7,364 bases of DNA from the NCBI GenBank assembly GCA_005878325.1, contig VBMR01000025.1:1-7364 (forward strand). Direction: 5' to 3'. A program made the position numbers and the translations under genes. The notes beneath the pieces are model-generated. The model did not search any database. It had not been told where the DNA came from and saw only the letters and a program-made list of their open reading frames with translations. Position 1 is the stretch's first letter. Every line of letters starts with the position of its first letter. The DNA comes from Methanobacteriota archaeon (GTDB lineage: Archaea > Thermoplasmatota > Thermoplasmata > RBG-16-68-12). This document shows, piece after piece, positions 1 to 5,994 of the stretch.

Positions 1-1699
1 CGCCCATTTCTCCCGCGGCCACCGCTTGTCGGAGACGATCCCATTCCTCCGGAGGATAGTTGACCCGATAGAAGCCGGTCTGCCCGGCGTTCACCTTGAT
101 CCAGTCTTTCGTCAAAGGTCGACGGGATCGAGGGAGGGGATGGGACTCGCTCTTCTTCTCCAGAAGGAGGCTGATGGGCTTTCGCTGTCCGGCCCGGCTG
201 ATACGGACCGGGACCTTCCATCGCGTCGCGTCCTTCGACGATCCGAGGATGTGATTGTACAGGAACCGGGATTGCGAGAGGGCGATCCGGGCATCCCCCG
301 CCTTCCGGCTCACCCCGACGTCGATGAGGGGAAAGCCGGTCTGCCTCGTCCAGGTCCCCATGAGGGCTCCCACGGGCCGTCCGGAGGCGGCCCCCAAGGC
401 CCGCCACAGGTCCTCGGTCCGTGCGTTGCTGTACGCGTGGGCCTTCAGGTAGTTCCGGATCCCCCGACGGAACGCGGCCTCGCCGAGGAACTGCTCGAGC
501 ATCCGGAGGACCGAGGCCCCCTTGGCGTAGCTGATGTCATCGAAGATCTCCCGGATCTCCGCGGGGTCCCGGACCGGGACCTCGATCGGATGGGAGCTGC
601 GCAGCCCGTCGAGGGTCAGCCCGCGGACGATGTCTTGTTCCAGGAACTGGGTCCACATCTTCCACTCTGGATGGAGGGCGCCCGTCGTCTTCGTGCCCAT
701 CCACGAGGCGAAGCTCTCGTTGAGCCAGAGGTCGTCCCACCACGCCATCGTGACGAGGTCCCCGAACCACATGTGGGCCGTCTCGTGGGCAATGACCTCG
801 ACGATGCTCTGCCGCGTCTGCGCGGACGACGTCGCGGGGTCGAAGAGCAGGATCCGCTCCCGGTACGTGATGGCACCCCAGTTCTCCATCGCGCCCGCGG
901 CGAAGTCCTGGAGGGCGATGTGGTCGAGCTTTTCGAGGGGGTACGGGATGCCGTAGTAGTCGTTCAGGTAGTCGAGGACCCGGGTCGATTCATCCAGGGC
1001 CCAGCGGCCGTGGGCGATCCGGTCGGGCAGGGCCCACACGCCGAGTTTCGTTCCCTTCTTGGCCGCTCGCTCGATCGCCTCGAGCGGGCCGATGGCGAAG
1101 GCCAGGAGGTACGTCGACATTCGCGGTGTCTTCGCGAACCGGACGAGGCGCGTGCCGCCGCCCAGCTCCTTCCCCTCCGTAGGGCGCGTGTTCGCGACCG
1201 CGGCCATTCCCTTCGGGACGACGAGGGAGACCTCGAAGGTCGCCTTTGCCGCGGGCTCGTCCCAACAGGGGAAGGCGCGGCGGGCGTCCGTCGACTCAAA
1301 CTGGGTCGCGGCCATGTAGCCTTCCTTCCCATCCGACATCGTGTACCGGCTTCGGTAGAAGCCCGCGAGTTCGTCGTTGAGGATGCCGGAGAAGGCGAGT
1401 CGAAGGGTCGCAGATCCTTTCGGGATCGGCGTCGCGAAGGTGAGCCGGAGGCGCTCCTCCTTCTTCGACAGTTCGATCGTCGCCGCGGCCACGGGACCGC
1501 CACCGCCTACCTGGATCGTCGCCCGCGTGACCTCCAAATCGGAAGCGTGCATCTCGACCGTCTTCACGGAGCGGAGGACGCGAACCGCGACGGATTCCTC
1601 TCCCTCGAATGTGAAGTGCGTCAGGTCCGGACGTAGTTCGATGCGGTACTCTTCCGGCTGGATCGTCCCTGGAAGTCGGTGCGTCGTTCCTTTCGCCAT
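1..1699 (-). CDS. M1-family zinc aminopeptidase (tricorn-interacting factor F2/F3-like), N-terminal part
   Basis: Removes N-terminal amino acids from peptides; in archaea such enzymes finish degradation of proteasome or tricorn products in the cytoplasm. The 566 codons present include the whole catalytic region. The exopeptidase motif GAMEN is at residues 269-273. The zinc site HETAH is at 305-309, followed after 18 residues by Glu328 (in WLNES), so the ligands are His305, His309 and Glu328 and the base is Glu306. Tyr391 in the YAKGAS segment is placed as the transition-state tyrosine. The N-terminal beta domain (about 1-200) carries family-like stretches such as ATQFESTDARRAFPCWDEPA. M1 enzymes are usually about 800-900 aa, so the C-terminal helical domain lies beyond base 1. 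I chose the ATG at 1699 because GGGAGAGG lies 8 nt upstream; an in-frame ATG at 1744 sits against the putative TATA box and is less likely. Family call is very secure; the precise substrate is not. Confidence 0.96.
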   Translation of the reverse strand, partial: MAKGTTHRLPGTIQPEEYRIELRPDLTHFTFEGEESVAVRVLRSVKTVEMHASDLEVTRATIQVGGGGPVAAATIELSKKEERLRLTFATPIPKGSATLRLAFSGILNDELAGFYRSRYTMSDGKEGYMAATQFESTDARRAFPCWDEPAAKATFEVSLVVPKGMAAVANTRPTEGKELGGGTRLVRFAKTPRMSTYLLAFAIGPLEAIERAAKKGTKLGVWALPDRIAHGRWALDESTRVLDYLNDYYGIPYPLEKLDHIALQDFAAGAMENWGAITYRERILLFDPATSSAQTRQSIVEVIAHETAHMWFGDLVTMAWWDDLWLNESFASWMGTKTTGALHPEWKMWTQFLEQDIVRGLTLDGLRSSHPIEVPVRDPAEIREIFDDISYAKGASVLRMLEQFLGEAAFRRGIRNYLKAHAYSNARTEDLWRALGAASGRPVGALMGTWTRQTGFPLIDVGVSRKAGDARIALSQSRFLYNHILGSSKDATRWKVPVRISRAGQRKPISLLLEKKSESHPLPRSRRPLTKDWIKVNAGQTGFYRVNYPPEEWDRLRQAVAAGEMG

Positions 1700-1707
1700 G
1701 GCAATCG

Positions 1708-1754
1708 CCTCTCCCGCTCGACGCCTCGGACGCGACCGGCTCATATGTACTTAA
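1708..1754 (-). promoter_or_regulatory. Promoter and ribosome binding site of the M1 aminopeptidase
   Basis: On the minus strand TTAAGTA (1754-1748) resembles an archaeal TATA box, which would place transcription start near 1725. GGGAGAGG (1715-1708) then lies in a short leader, 8 nt from the ATG at 1699. The RBS is convincing; the TATA assignment is inferred from position and composition. Confidence 0.55.
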
Positions 1755-1823
1755 CGCGGACCGGAAGCCATGCGGGATCTCCGCTCTGGATTGGGGAGAC
1801 GTCCTCGTTCCGATTGACCGAGG

Positions 1824-1831
1824 GCTTATGG
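1824..1831 (+). promoter_or_regulatory. TATA-like element upstream of the 168-aa hypothetical gene
   Basis: The AT-leaning octamer GCTTATGG stands in very GC-rich DNA about 28 nt before the ATG at 1856. That spacing fits an archaeal promoter giving a leaderless or nearly leaderless mRNA, and no separate Shine-Dalgarno is visible. Weak match, positional evidence only. Confidence 0.35.
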
Positions 1832-1855
1832 CCCCGGCGTGGACTCCTGCCGAGG

Positions 1856-2362
1856 ATGGAAGACGATCGTGCGGCGGAAATCGCCGCGACGTTCCGGCGG
1901 ATCCAGAGGCCGCTGCGATGGCCCATGGCGGACTTCGCGCGCACCCGCATCGCGAACCGCGGCTTCGTCGGGTTTCGCTTCTCGCGCCTCCAGGGCCGAG
2001 CGGCCGCCGGCTTCTGCTTCGGATTCGCCTTGCGCGACAACGTGGTCGCGGGCGCCAACAATCCGCCCGAGGCCGTCGCGTACGCGTTCGCGCGGCCGGT
2101 TCCCTCGTCCCTCCACGCCCGTCTCACCGCTCGCGCGGATGCCGCCGGGCGCCGACTCATCGCGTCCGGTCGGAAGATGGGCTTCCGGTTCGAGTACTTC
2201 CCCGAGGAAGAGAAGTTCGCTGTCCGCCACCGCTCGCTGGCCCGCGTCCCTCGGGAGATCTTCGTCCTCGTCGCTTCCGACTTCTTCATGTTGTCGTACG
2301 CGCCCCTGCGCGCCTCTCGCTTCCTCGAACGGGTCAAGCGCGCGACGAGCCGGCCCGGATGA
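1856..2362 (+). CDS. Hypothetical basic protein, 168 aa
   Basis: I do not recognise this family. The reading frame has strongly G/C-biased third positions over its full length, like the neighbouring real genes, and its product has a normal mix of residues, whereas the overlapping frames give Arg/Gly/Pro-rich sequence. The protein is Arg-rich with many aromatics. It has a hydrophobic, glycine-containing stretch around residues 37-58 (including GFCFGFALRDN), a charged segment near 116-124 (EYFPEEEKF) and a hydrophobic stretch near 138-150 (EIFVLVASDFFML). This could be an alternating alpha/beta fold; no signal peptide or clear transmembrane helix is seen. The ATG at 1856 is preferred because a TATA-like element lies about 28 nt upstream; the frame stays open back to 1679, so a longer N-terminus is possible. 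It ends 2 nt from the convergent gene at 2365. It diverges from the aminopeptidase, which gives no clear functional hint. Confidence 0.68.
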   Translation: MEDDRAAEIAATFRRIQRPLRWPMADFARTRIANRGFVGFRFSRLQGRAAAGFCFGFALRDNVVAGANNPPEAVAYAFARPVPSSLHARLTARADAAGRRLIASGRKMGFRFEYFPEEEKFAVRHRSLARVPREIFVLVASDFFMLSYAPLRASRFLERVKRATSRPG

Positions 2363-2364
2363 GT

Positions 2365-2679
2365 TCAGGCGCCGAGTTCCACCGCCGCCGCGGCGGGCAC
2401 ATGGGGCCGGTCGACCACCTGGAAGACCTTTGTCCAGTTGTCCGCGAGGTCGCGCGTACAGCGCAGGACGCCGAGGGAGACGAGAGCGTCGAGCCTCCGA
2501 CGGGTGCGGGAGGCCGGCCAGCGAAAGCGGATGGCCATGAACTCGACGACGGACCGTTCGCGGACCGCCCCGTCCGGGAAATGCACCTGGATCGCGGTCG
2601 CCACGAGGGCGAGTTCCTCCCGTTCCCCCGGATCGTCGATGTCGCCGAGGATCGTCCAAAGCCCCTTCAGTCGGCTCAT
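2365..2679 (-). CDS. Small winged-helix-like protein, 104 aa (putative DNA-binding)
   Basis: No named family recognised. Codons have G/C-rich third positions throughout, supporting a real gene. The sequence begins with a helix-like segment (MSRLKGLWTILGDI) followed by an acidic turn. Residues about 43-78 read as a winged-helix arrangement: VVEFMAIRF as a first helix, WPASRTRRRLDALVSLG as a turn plus basic recognition helix, then VLRCTRD and KVFQVVDRP as wing strands. This is a pattern-based inference and not a motif match. The ATG at 2679 has no obvious Shine-Dalgarno. The gene is divergent from the adenosine-specific kinase and shares a 102-bp upstream region that contains a palindrome, an arrangement often seen for local regulators. 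It could instead be a partner domain without DNA binding. Confidence 0.7.
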   Translation of the reverse strand: MSRLKGLWTILGDIDDPGEREELALVATAIQVHFPDGAVRERSVVEFMAIRFRWPASRTRRRLDALVSLGVLRCTRDLADNWTKVFQVVDRPHVPAAAAVELGA

Positions 2680-2719
2680 GGACCAGGAAGGGAGGCCGTG
2701 GCCCCTCTGCCTTGCGCGT

Positions 2720-2737
2720 GCAGGTAACGTACCCTGC
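2720..2737. promoter_or_regulatory. Imperfect palindrome in the divergent control region, candidate operator
   Basis: GCAGG (2720-2724) and CCTGC (2733-2737) are perfect inverted arms around TAACGTAC, inside which TA/TA also pair with one bulged C. It lies about 15 nt upstream of the TATA-like box of the kinase gene and about 40 nt from the start of the divergent winged-helix-like gene. Either protein binding or an RNA hairpin is possible; binding is not shown by sequence alone. Confidence 0.35.
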
Positions 2738-2751
2738 CGGGAGCGAGAAGA

Positions 2752-2759
2752 CTTTAATT
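2752..2759 (+). promoter_or_regulatory. TATA box of the adenosine-specific kinase/amidotransferase unit
   Basis: CTTTAATT is the most AT-rich run in the intergenic region and is centred about 26 nt before the ATG at 2782, the distance expected between TATA and transcription start in archaea. This points to a leaderless mRNA. The Shine-Dalgarno-like AGGAGGT at about 2761-2767 is 14 nt from the ATG and would lie upstream of such a start, so it is probably not used. The element is AT-rich on both strands and could also serve the minus-strand gene. Confidence 0.55.
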
Positions 2760-2781
2760 CAGGAGGTCGGATACATCAGCG

Positions 2782-3273
2782 ATGCCGGTCGACACGGTCC
2801 TCGTCCCGATCGACAATCCCGACGGGCTGAACGTGATCCTGGGCCAGACCCATTTCATCAAGACCGCGGAGGACATCCACGAAGCCCTCGTCGGGTCCGT
2901 GCCCGGGATCCGATTTGGCGTCGCCTTCTGCGAGGCCTCCGGGCCCTGCCTCGTCCGCGTGGAGGGGAACGACGAGGCGCTGAAGGCGCTCGCCGCCAAG
3001 AACGCCCTCGCGGTCGGGGCCGGCCATTTCTTCATCGTGTTCCTCCGGGACGCGTTTCCGATCAACGTCCTCCGGTCCGTGCGGGAGGTGCCGGAGGTGG
3101 TCACGGTCTTCGCCGCCACCGCGAACCCCGTGGACGTCGTCGTGGCCCAGACCCCCCGCGGTCGCGGGGTCCTCGGTGTCGTGGATGGGGAACGGACGCG
3201 AGGCGTGGAACGGGAGAAGGACCGTGAGGAACGAATCGCGCTCCTCCGGAAAATCGGCTACAAGTTGGGCTGA
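2782..3273 (+). CDS. Adenosine-specific kinase family protein (PF04008, formerly DUF355)
   Basis: 163 aa, the usual length of this small family, which is widespread in archaea and present in some bacteria. A crystallised Pyrobaculum member was described as adenosine-binding, hence the name; the in vivo reaction is poorly established. Recognisable family stretches are the N-terminal NVILGQTHFIKTAEDIHEAL (residues about 14-33), the G-V-A-F-C-E-A-S-G segment near 49-57, AGHFFIVFLRDAFPINVL near 80-97, ANPVDVVVAQT at about 114-124, and the C-terminal GRGVLGVVDG (127-136) with GVE, ending in LRKIGYKLG. The protein is apparently complete. The ATG lies about 26 nt from a TATA box, suggesting a leaderless message. 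Only 1 nt separates its stop from the next ATG, so the amidotransferase downstream is probably co-transcribed. Confidence 0.92.
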   Translation: MPVDTVLVPIDNPDGLNVILGQTHFIKTAEDIHEALVGSVPGIRFGVAFCEASGPCLVRVEGNDEALKALAAKNALAVGAGHFFIVFLRDAFPINVLRSVREVPEVVTVFAATANPVDVVVAQTPRGRGVLGVVDGERTRGVEREKDREERIALLRKIGYKLG

Positions 3274-3274
3274 C

Positions 3275-3910
3275 ATGTGCCGGATGCTCGGAATCGTGAG
3301 CCGCAAGCCCGCGTCTGTCGACACCCTGATGGCGTTCCGCACCCTGGCCGACACGGGGCGGAACTTCCGCGACTTCGGGTGCCCCCAGCCGAATCCGAAG
3401 ACGGGCCACCCGGACGGCTGGGGCATCGCCTGCCAGTCCGCGGAGGGGGAGTTCTACGCCCGCGGCGCCCTGAAGGCGACCGACGACCCGAGGTATGAGG
3501 AGGCGGTCCGGAAGCTCGTCCGGGTGTGCAGTCCCCCGCTGATCCTGCTCGCCCACCTGCGGTACGCCTCGAAGAAGGATACGATCCAAGAGCAGTACGC
3601 ACACCCCTTCCGGAAGGAGGTGGATGGCCGGGTGGCGTTTTTCGCCCACAACGGCGAGATCGAAGGATTCGGCCTGAGGGACGGGAAGATCGACACGCAG
3701 TTCCTGTTCGACCGGTTCCTCGAGTCCCTCGGGACCGCCGTCCGACCCCTCCCGGAGTTCAAGCAGGCGGTCGCGAAGGCGAAGGCCGGGATCGAGGCGG
3801 AGTTCCCCCGGAAGGCTCGGAAGTCCTCCCGACCCTGCCCGGCCGGTGGCGCATGCTCCGAAACGGGGAGTTCTTCGAGCTTCCGTCTTGAGGATTCCCG
3901 GTGGTCGTAG
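3275..3910 (+). CDS. Class II glutamine amidotransferase (YafJ-like, COG0121), C-terminus apparently disrupted
   Basis: An N-terminal-nucleophile amidohydrolase domain that would release ammonia from glutamine; the acceptor substrate of this subgroup is unknown. The ATG starts 1 nt after the kinase stop and gives MCRMLGI, leaving Cys2 exposed as nucleophile once Met1 is removed. Family motifs follow: HPDGWGI (45-51), LLAHLRYAS (91-99, glutamine-binding Arg96), QYAHPF (108-112) and FFAHNGEI (122-129, oxyanion Asn126/Gly127). A helix near 139-175 (DTQFLFDRFLE) also fits. From about residue 180 the frame becomes low-complexity Ser/Arg/Pro/Cys sequence unlike the family. A different frame at 3811-3891 encodes a family-like ending: SEVL, then GRWRMLRNGEFFELPS and a TGA. 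Homologues normally have more beta-strands between these two parts, so an internal deletion with a frame change is suspected, making this a possible pseudogene or assembly error. Family call secure; functionality doubtful. Confidence 0.85.
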   Translation: MCRMLGIVSRKPASVDTLMAFRTLADTGRNFRDFGCPQPNPKTGHPDGWGIACQSAEGEFYARGALKATDDPRYEEAVRKLVRVCSPPLILLAHLRYASKKDTIQEQYAHPFRKEVDGRVAFFAHNGEIEGFGLRDGKIDTQFLFDRFLESLGTAVRPLPEFKQAVAKAKAGIEAEFPRKARKSSRPCPAGGACSETGSSSSFRLEDSRWS

Positions 3911-3993
3911 GCATGCCACGATTCGATACGTCGGCCGTCCAACAGGCATGTCCTGGCCTCGGCCGAGATTGACTCCCTGGCCCGAACGAAGGG

Positions 3994-4040
3994 TTATATA
4001 ATCCCAGGCTCGTAGGGACTTTGTCTTTCTTCGGGGGAGG
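3994..4040 (+). promoter_or_regulatory. TATA box and Shine-Dalgarno of the TFB gene
   Basis: TTATATAA (3994-4001) is the strongest TATA box in the window and is preceded by the purine-rich GAAGGG, as expected for a TFB recognition element. Transcription start is predicted near 4022-4025. GGGGGAGG (4033-4040) is a strong Shine-Dalgarno 10 nt before the GTG at 4051. The pairing with the GTG argues for a short leader rather than the leaderless TTG at 4021. Confidence 0.72.
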
Positions 4041-4050
4041 ACTGACTAGT

Positions 4051-4965
4051 GTGCAGGAGATTGATGTAACAACCCAGTGTCCAGAATGCCGTGGGGACCA
4101 CCTCGTTCGGGACTATTCTCGCGCGGAGATCGTGTGCGAAGACTGCGGGCTCGTCTTGGATCAAATGATCATCGATGAGGGCCCGGAATGGCGCGCCTTC
4201 GACTCGGAGCAACGGGAGTCGCGGGAGCGCGCAGGCCCTCCGAGCACCATCATGGCGCACGACAAGGGTCTCTCGACCTCGATCGGATGGCGGAACAAGG
4301 ATGCCTACGGACGGCAGATCCCGCACAAGTCGCGGGCCCAAATCTACCGGCTGAGGAAGTGGCAGCACCGGATCCGGACGTCGAAAAGCGGGGAGCGGTC
4401 CCTCGCGCAGGGCCTGACGGAGATCAACACGATGGCCTCGAAGATGGGCCTCCCGCGCCACGTGCGGGAGAGCGCCGCGGTCCTGTACCGACGGGCGTCG
4501 ACGAAGAACCTCGTCCGCGGACGGTCGATCGACGAGGTCGTGGCCGCGACCCTGTACGCCTCGTGCCGGCAGTGCGGTGTGCCGCGGACCCTCGACGAGA
4601 TTGCCTCGAAGTCGAGCGTCGATCGAAAGTCGATCGGCCGGACGTACCGGACCCTGGTCAGGGAACTCGGACTCCGCCTCCTGCCGCAGAGCCCGCGAGA
4701 CTACATCGCGCGCTTCTGCAACCGGTTGGAGCTCGACATGGACGTGCAGCGGAAGGCGAAGGAGATCCTCGACAAGGTCGAGAAGGACGAACTCGCCTCC
4801 GGGGTCGCGCCGAGTGGGGTGGCCGCCGCGACAATCTACATCGCGGCGATCCTCTCCGCCAAGCCGTGCACGCAAAAAGAGGTCGCCGAGGTCGCCGGGG
4901 TCACCGAAGTCACGATCCGGAATCGGTACAAGCGGATCTCCGTCGCGATCGGCATGGCGAAGTAG
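4051..4965 (+). CDS. tfb: Transcription initiation factor IIB (TFB)
   Basis: General archaeal transcription factor that binds the TBP-TATA complex and recruits RNA polymerase. The 304-aa product has the standard order. A zinc ribbon uses Cys10, Cys13, Cys29 and Cys32 (QCPEC and VCEDC). The B-reader/linker follows with GPEWRAFD (44-51) and HDKGLSTSIGW (70-80). Two cyclin-like repeats come next, at about 115-205 (RGRSIDEVVAATLYASCR, then VPRTLDEIA) and 210-300 (GVAAATIYIAAILSA, then a DNA-recognition segment EVAGVTEVTIRNRYKRI). Length equals the family norm. I chose the GTG at 4051, with a strong Shine-Dalgarno 10 nt upstream; an in-frame TTG at 4021 would add ten residues and lies close to the predicted transcription start. 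The gene has its own strong TATA box and is followed by a hairpin, so it appears monocistronic. No TBP gene is in view, and whether this genome has other TFB paralogues cannot be told. Confidence 0.98.
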   Translation: MQEIDVTTQCPECRGDHLVRDYSRAEIVCEDCGLVLDQMIIDEGPEWRAFDSEQRESRERAGPPSTIMAHDKGLSTSIGWRNKDAYGRQIPHKSRAQIYRLRKWQHRIRTSKSGERSLAQGLTEINTMASKMGLPRHVRESAAVLYRRASTKNLVRGRSIDEVVAATLYASCRQCGVPRTLDEIASKSSVDRKSIGRTYRTLVRELGLRLLPQSPRDYIARFCNRLELDMDVQRKAKEILDKVEKDELASGVAPSGVAAATIYIAAILSAKPCTQKEVAEVAGVTEVTIRNRYKRISVAIGMAK

Positions 4966-4974
4966 GCCCGCCAG

Positions 4975-5006
4975 TTCCCGGCCTCTCTCTACGAGAGGAC
5001 CGGGAA
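4975..5006 (+). terminator. Strong hairpin 9 nt after the TFB stop, possible transcript-end structure
   Basis: TTCCCGG+CCTCTC (4975-4987) pairs perfectly with GAGAGG (4993-4998) and CCGGGAA (5000-5006), giving 13 bp with one bulged A (4999) and a 5-nt loop TCTAC. No T-run follows; archaeal termination usually depends on T-rich tracts, so this may rather stabilise or process the 3' end of the mRNA. The structure itself is read directly from the sequence; its role is inferred. Confidence 0.5.
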
Positions 5007-5037
5007 TCCAGGCCCGCTCACCGAAGGCGAGTCCATA

Positions 5038-5047
5038 ACATTTAAGC
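5038..5047 (+). promoter_or_regulatory. TATA-like box of the FKBP gene
   Basis: ACATTTAAGC is an AT-rich island after the TFB hairpin. Its centre near 5043 predicts transcription start near 5069, upstream of the GTG at 5084 but downstream of the alternative GTG at 5063. This supports the shorter protein. Confidence 0.5.
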
Positions 5048-5083
5048 GAAAGCAGCCCTTCGGTGCGATTCCACGGTGAGGGA

Positions 5084-5947
5084 GTGGTCTCGGACACGCT
5101 GGAGAAGGGCGACATCGTTTGGCTCGAATACGACGCCTGGACCGTGAATCCGAACGGGACTCAGACCCTCTTCGACACGACCCACGAGGAGGTCGCGAAG
5201 AAGGAGGGCAAGTTCGACGAGAAGAAGGTATACATCGAGACCCCGGTCGTCGTGGGCCGCGGCCGTTTGTTCGAGGGCCTGGAGGCCGCGATCCTCGCGG
5301 CGAAACTCGGTGAGACGAAGGAGGTCCTCATCCCTCCCGAGAAGGGCGCCGGCGGCCGGGATCCGCGGCTTGTCGAACTCCGGACGGAGCGGGAATTCCT
5401 TCGACAGGAGATCAACCCTGAAGTGGGGATGGATGTCTCCGTCGGCGGAAAACGCGGGATCGTCACCGCGGTGAGCGCGGGCCGCGTCCGTGTGGATTTC
5501 AACAACCCGCTCGCCGGGAAGACGCTGAAGTACGCCTTCAAGGTCGTTCGGAAGGCCGGGACCGCAGAGGAGCGGGTCCGCGCGGTCATTGACATGGACT
5601 ACGGCCTCGGAGAGCAATTCAAGATCCGGCTCGAAGACGGCGCCGCAGAAATCCATCTTCCCGACGTCTGCAAGACGGACGAGAAATGGTTCGTGTCGAA
5701 GTTCCGCGTCGTCGCGGACCTCCGAGAGTTGTCGGAACTGAAGACGATCCGGTTCCTGGAGGAGTACGAGAAGAAGGAGGCGAAACCGGAGGCGAAGCCG
5801 GAAGGGAAACCGGCCGAGGAGGGCTCGACCGAGCCTTCGGCGACGCCGGCTTCCGAACCGAAGCCCAAGCGGAAGGCGACCGCGACGAGGGCAAAACCCG
5901 TCGCGAAACCTTCGAAGCCAGCGGAGAAGGCCCCGGAGGAGCTCTAG
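5084..5947 (+). CDS. Long archaeal FKBP-type peptidyl-prolyl cis-trans isomerase with charged C-terminal tail
   Basis: Folding helper that isomerises Xaa-Pro bonds and usually also has chaperone activity. The 287 aa show an FKBP core split by an insert-in-flap (IF) domain, as in SlyD and archaeal FKBP26. Evidence is LFDTTHEEVAKKEG (29-42), VVVGRGRLFEGLEAAI (55-70), GETKEVLIPPE (76-86), GGRDPRLVEL (90-99), then the IF region with a basic G-G-K-R-G loop and the signature DFNNPLAGKTL (138-148). A further alpha/beta C-terminal domain runs to about residue 229. Residues 230-287 form a low-complexity tail rich in Lys, Pro, Ala and Glu (KPEAKPEGKP, KPKRKATATRAKP), likely disordered. No signal peptide, so probably cytoplasmic. 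The start is uncertain: GTG 5084 has GGTGA 4 nt upstream and a suitably placed TATA box, while an in-frame GTG at 5063 would add seven residues. It probably has its own promoter rather than sharing that of TFB. Confidence 0.93.
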   Translation: MVSDTLEKGDIVWLEYDAWTVNPNGTQTLFDTTHEEVAKKEGKFDEKKVYIETPVVVGRGRLFEGLEAAILAAKLGETKEVLIPPEKGAGGRDPRLVELRTEREFLRQEINPEVGMDVSVGGKRGIVTAVSAGRVRVDFNNPLAGKTLKYAFKVVRKAGTAEERVRAVIDMDYGLGEQFKIRLEDGAAEIHLPDVCKTDEKWFVSKFRVVADLRELSELKTIRFLEEYEKKEAKPEAKPEGKPAEEGSTEPSATPASEPKPKRKATATRAKPVAKPSKPAEKAPEEL

Positions 5948-5950
5948 CTC

Positions 5951-5961
5951 CGTGGCCGGTG
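5951..5961 (+). repeat. 11-bp direct repeat, upstream copy, flanking tRNA-Arg
   Basis: CGTGGCCGGTG here is repeated exactly at 6091-6101, 140 bp downstream, with the tRNA between the copies. Both copies are followed within 3 nt by GACC or TGACC. An exact 11-mer at this distance is unlikely but not impossible in GC-rich DNA. Function unknown. Confidence 0.5.
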
Positions 5962-5964
5962 ACC

Positions 5965-5971
5965 TCATATC
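5965..5971 (+). promoter_or_regulatory. TATA-like element of tRNA-Arg
   Basis: TCATATC is centred about 27 nt upstream of the first base of the tRNA (5995), the expected archaeal spacing for a transcript starting at or very near the mature 5' end. It is the only AT-leaning run between the FKBP stop and the tRNA. Confidence 0.4.
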
Positions 5972-5994
5972 GCGTTGCGGCGTACGCGAGATAC

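Noticed and set aside
26..1636. Plus-strand open frame of 536 codons opposite the aminopeptidase
   Set aside because: Its product is Arg/Gly/Pro/Asp-rich without any family resemblance, and the opposite strand encodes GAMEN and HExxH motifs in the right order. It is an antisense shadow typical of GC-rich DNA.
1699..1744. Upstream in-frame ATG for the aminopeptidase, adding 15 residues (MSRSRPRRRAGEAIA)
   Set aside because: It lies against the putative TATA box, so it would be upstream of the predicted transcription start, and the ATG at 1699 has a well-spaced GGGAGAGG.
1826..2727. Long frames on both strands (277 aa minus, 299 aa plus, 233 aa plus) overlapping the two small genes
   Set aside because: They span two convergent genes, have Arg/Gly/Pro-rich composition and less suitable codon positions. 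The shorter frames at 1856-2362 and 2365-2679 look more protein-like.
3101..3949. Minus-strand frame of 282 codons opposite the amidotransferase
   Set aside because: The plus strand shows clear amidotransferase motifs; the minus product is Leu/Arg/Gly-rich shadow sequence.
3994..5115. Minus-strand frame of 373 codons opposite TFB
   Set aside because: It covers TFB and both its promoter and the downstream hairpin, and its product has no recognisable features.
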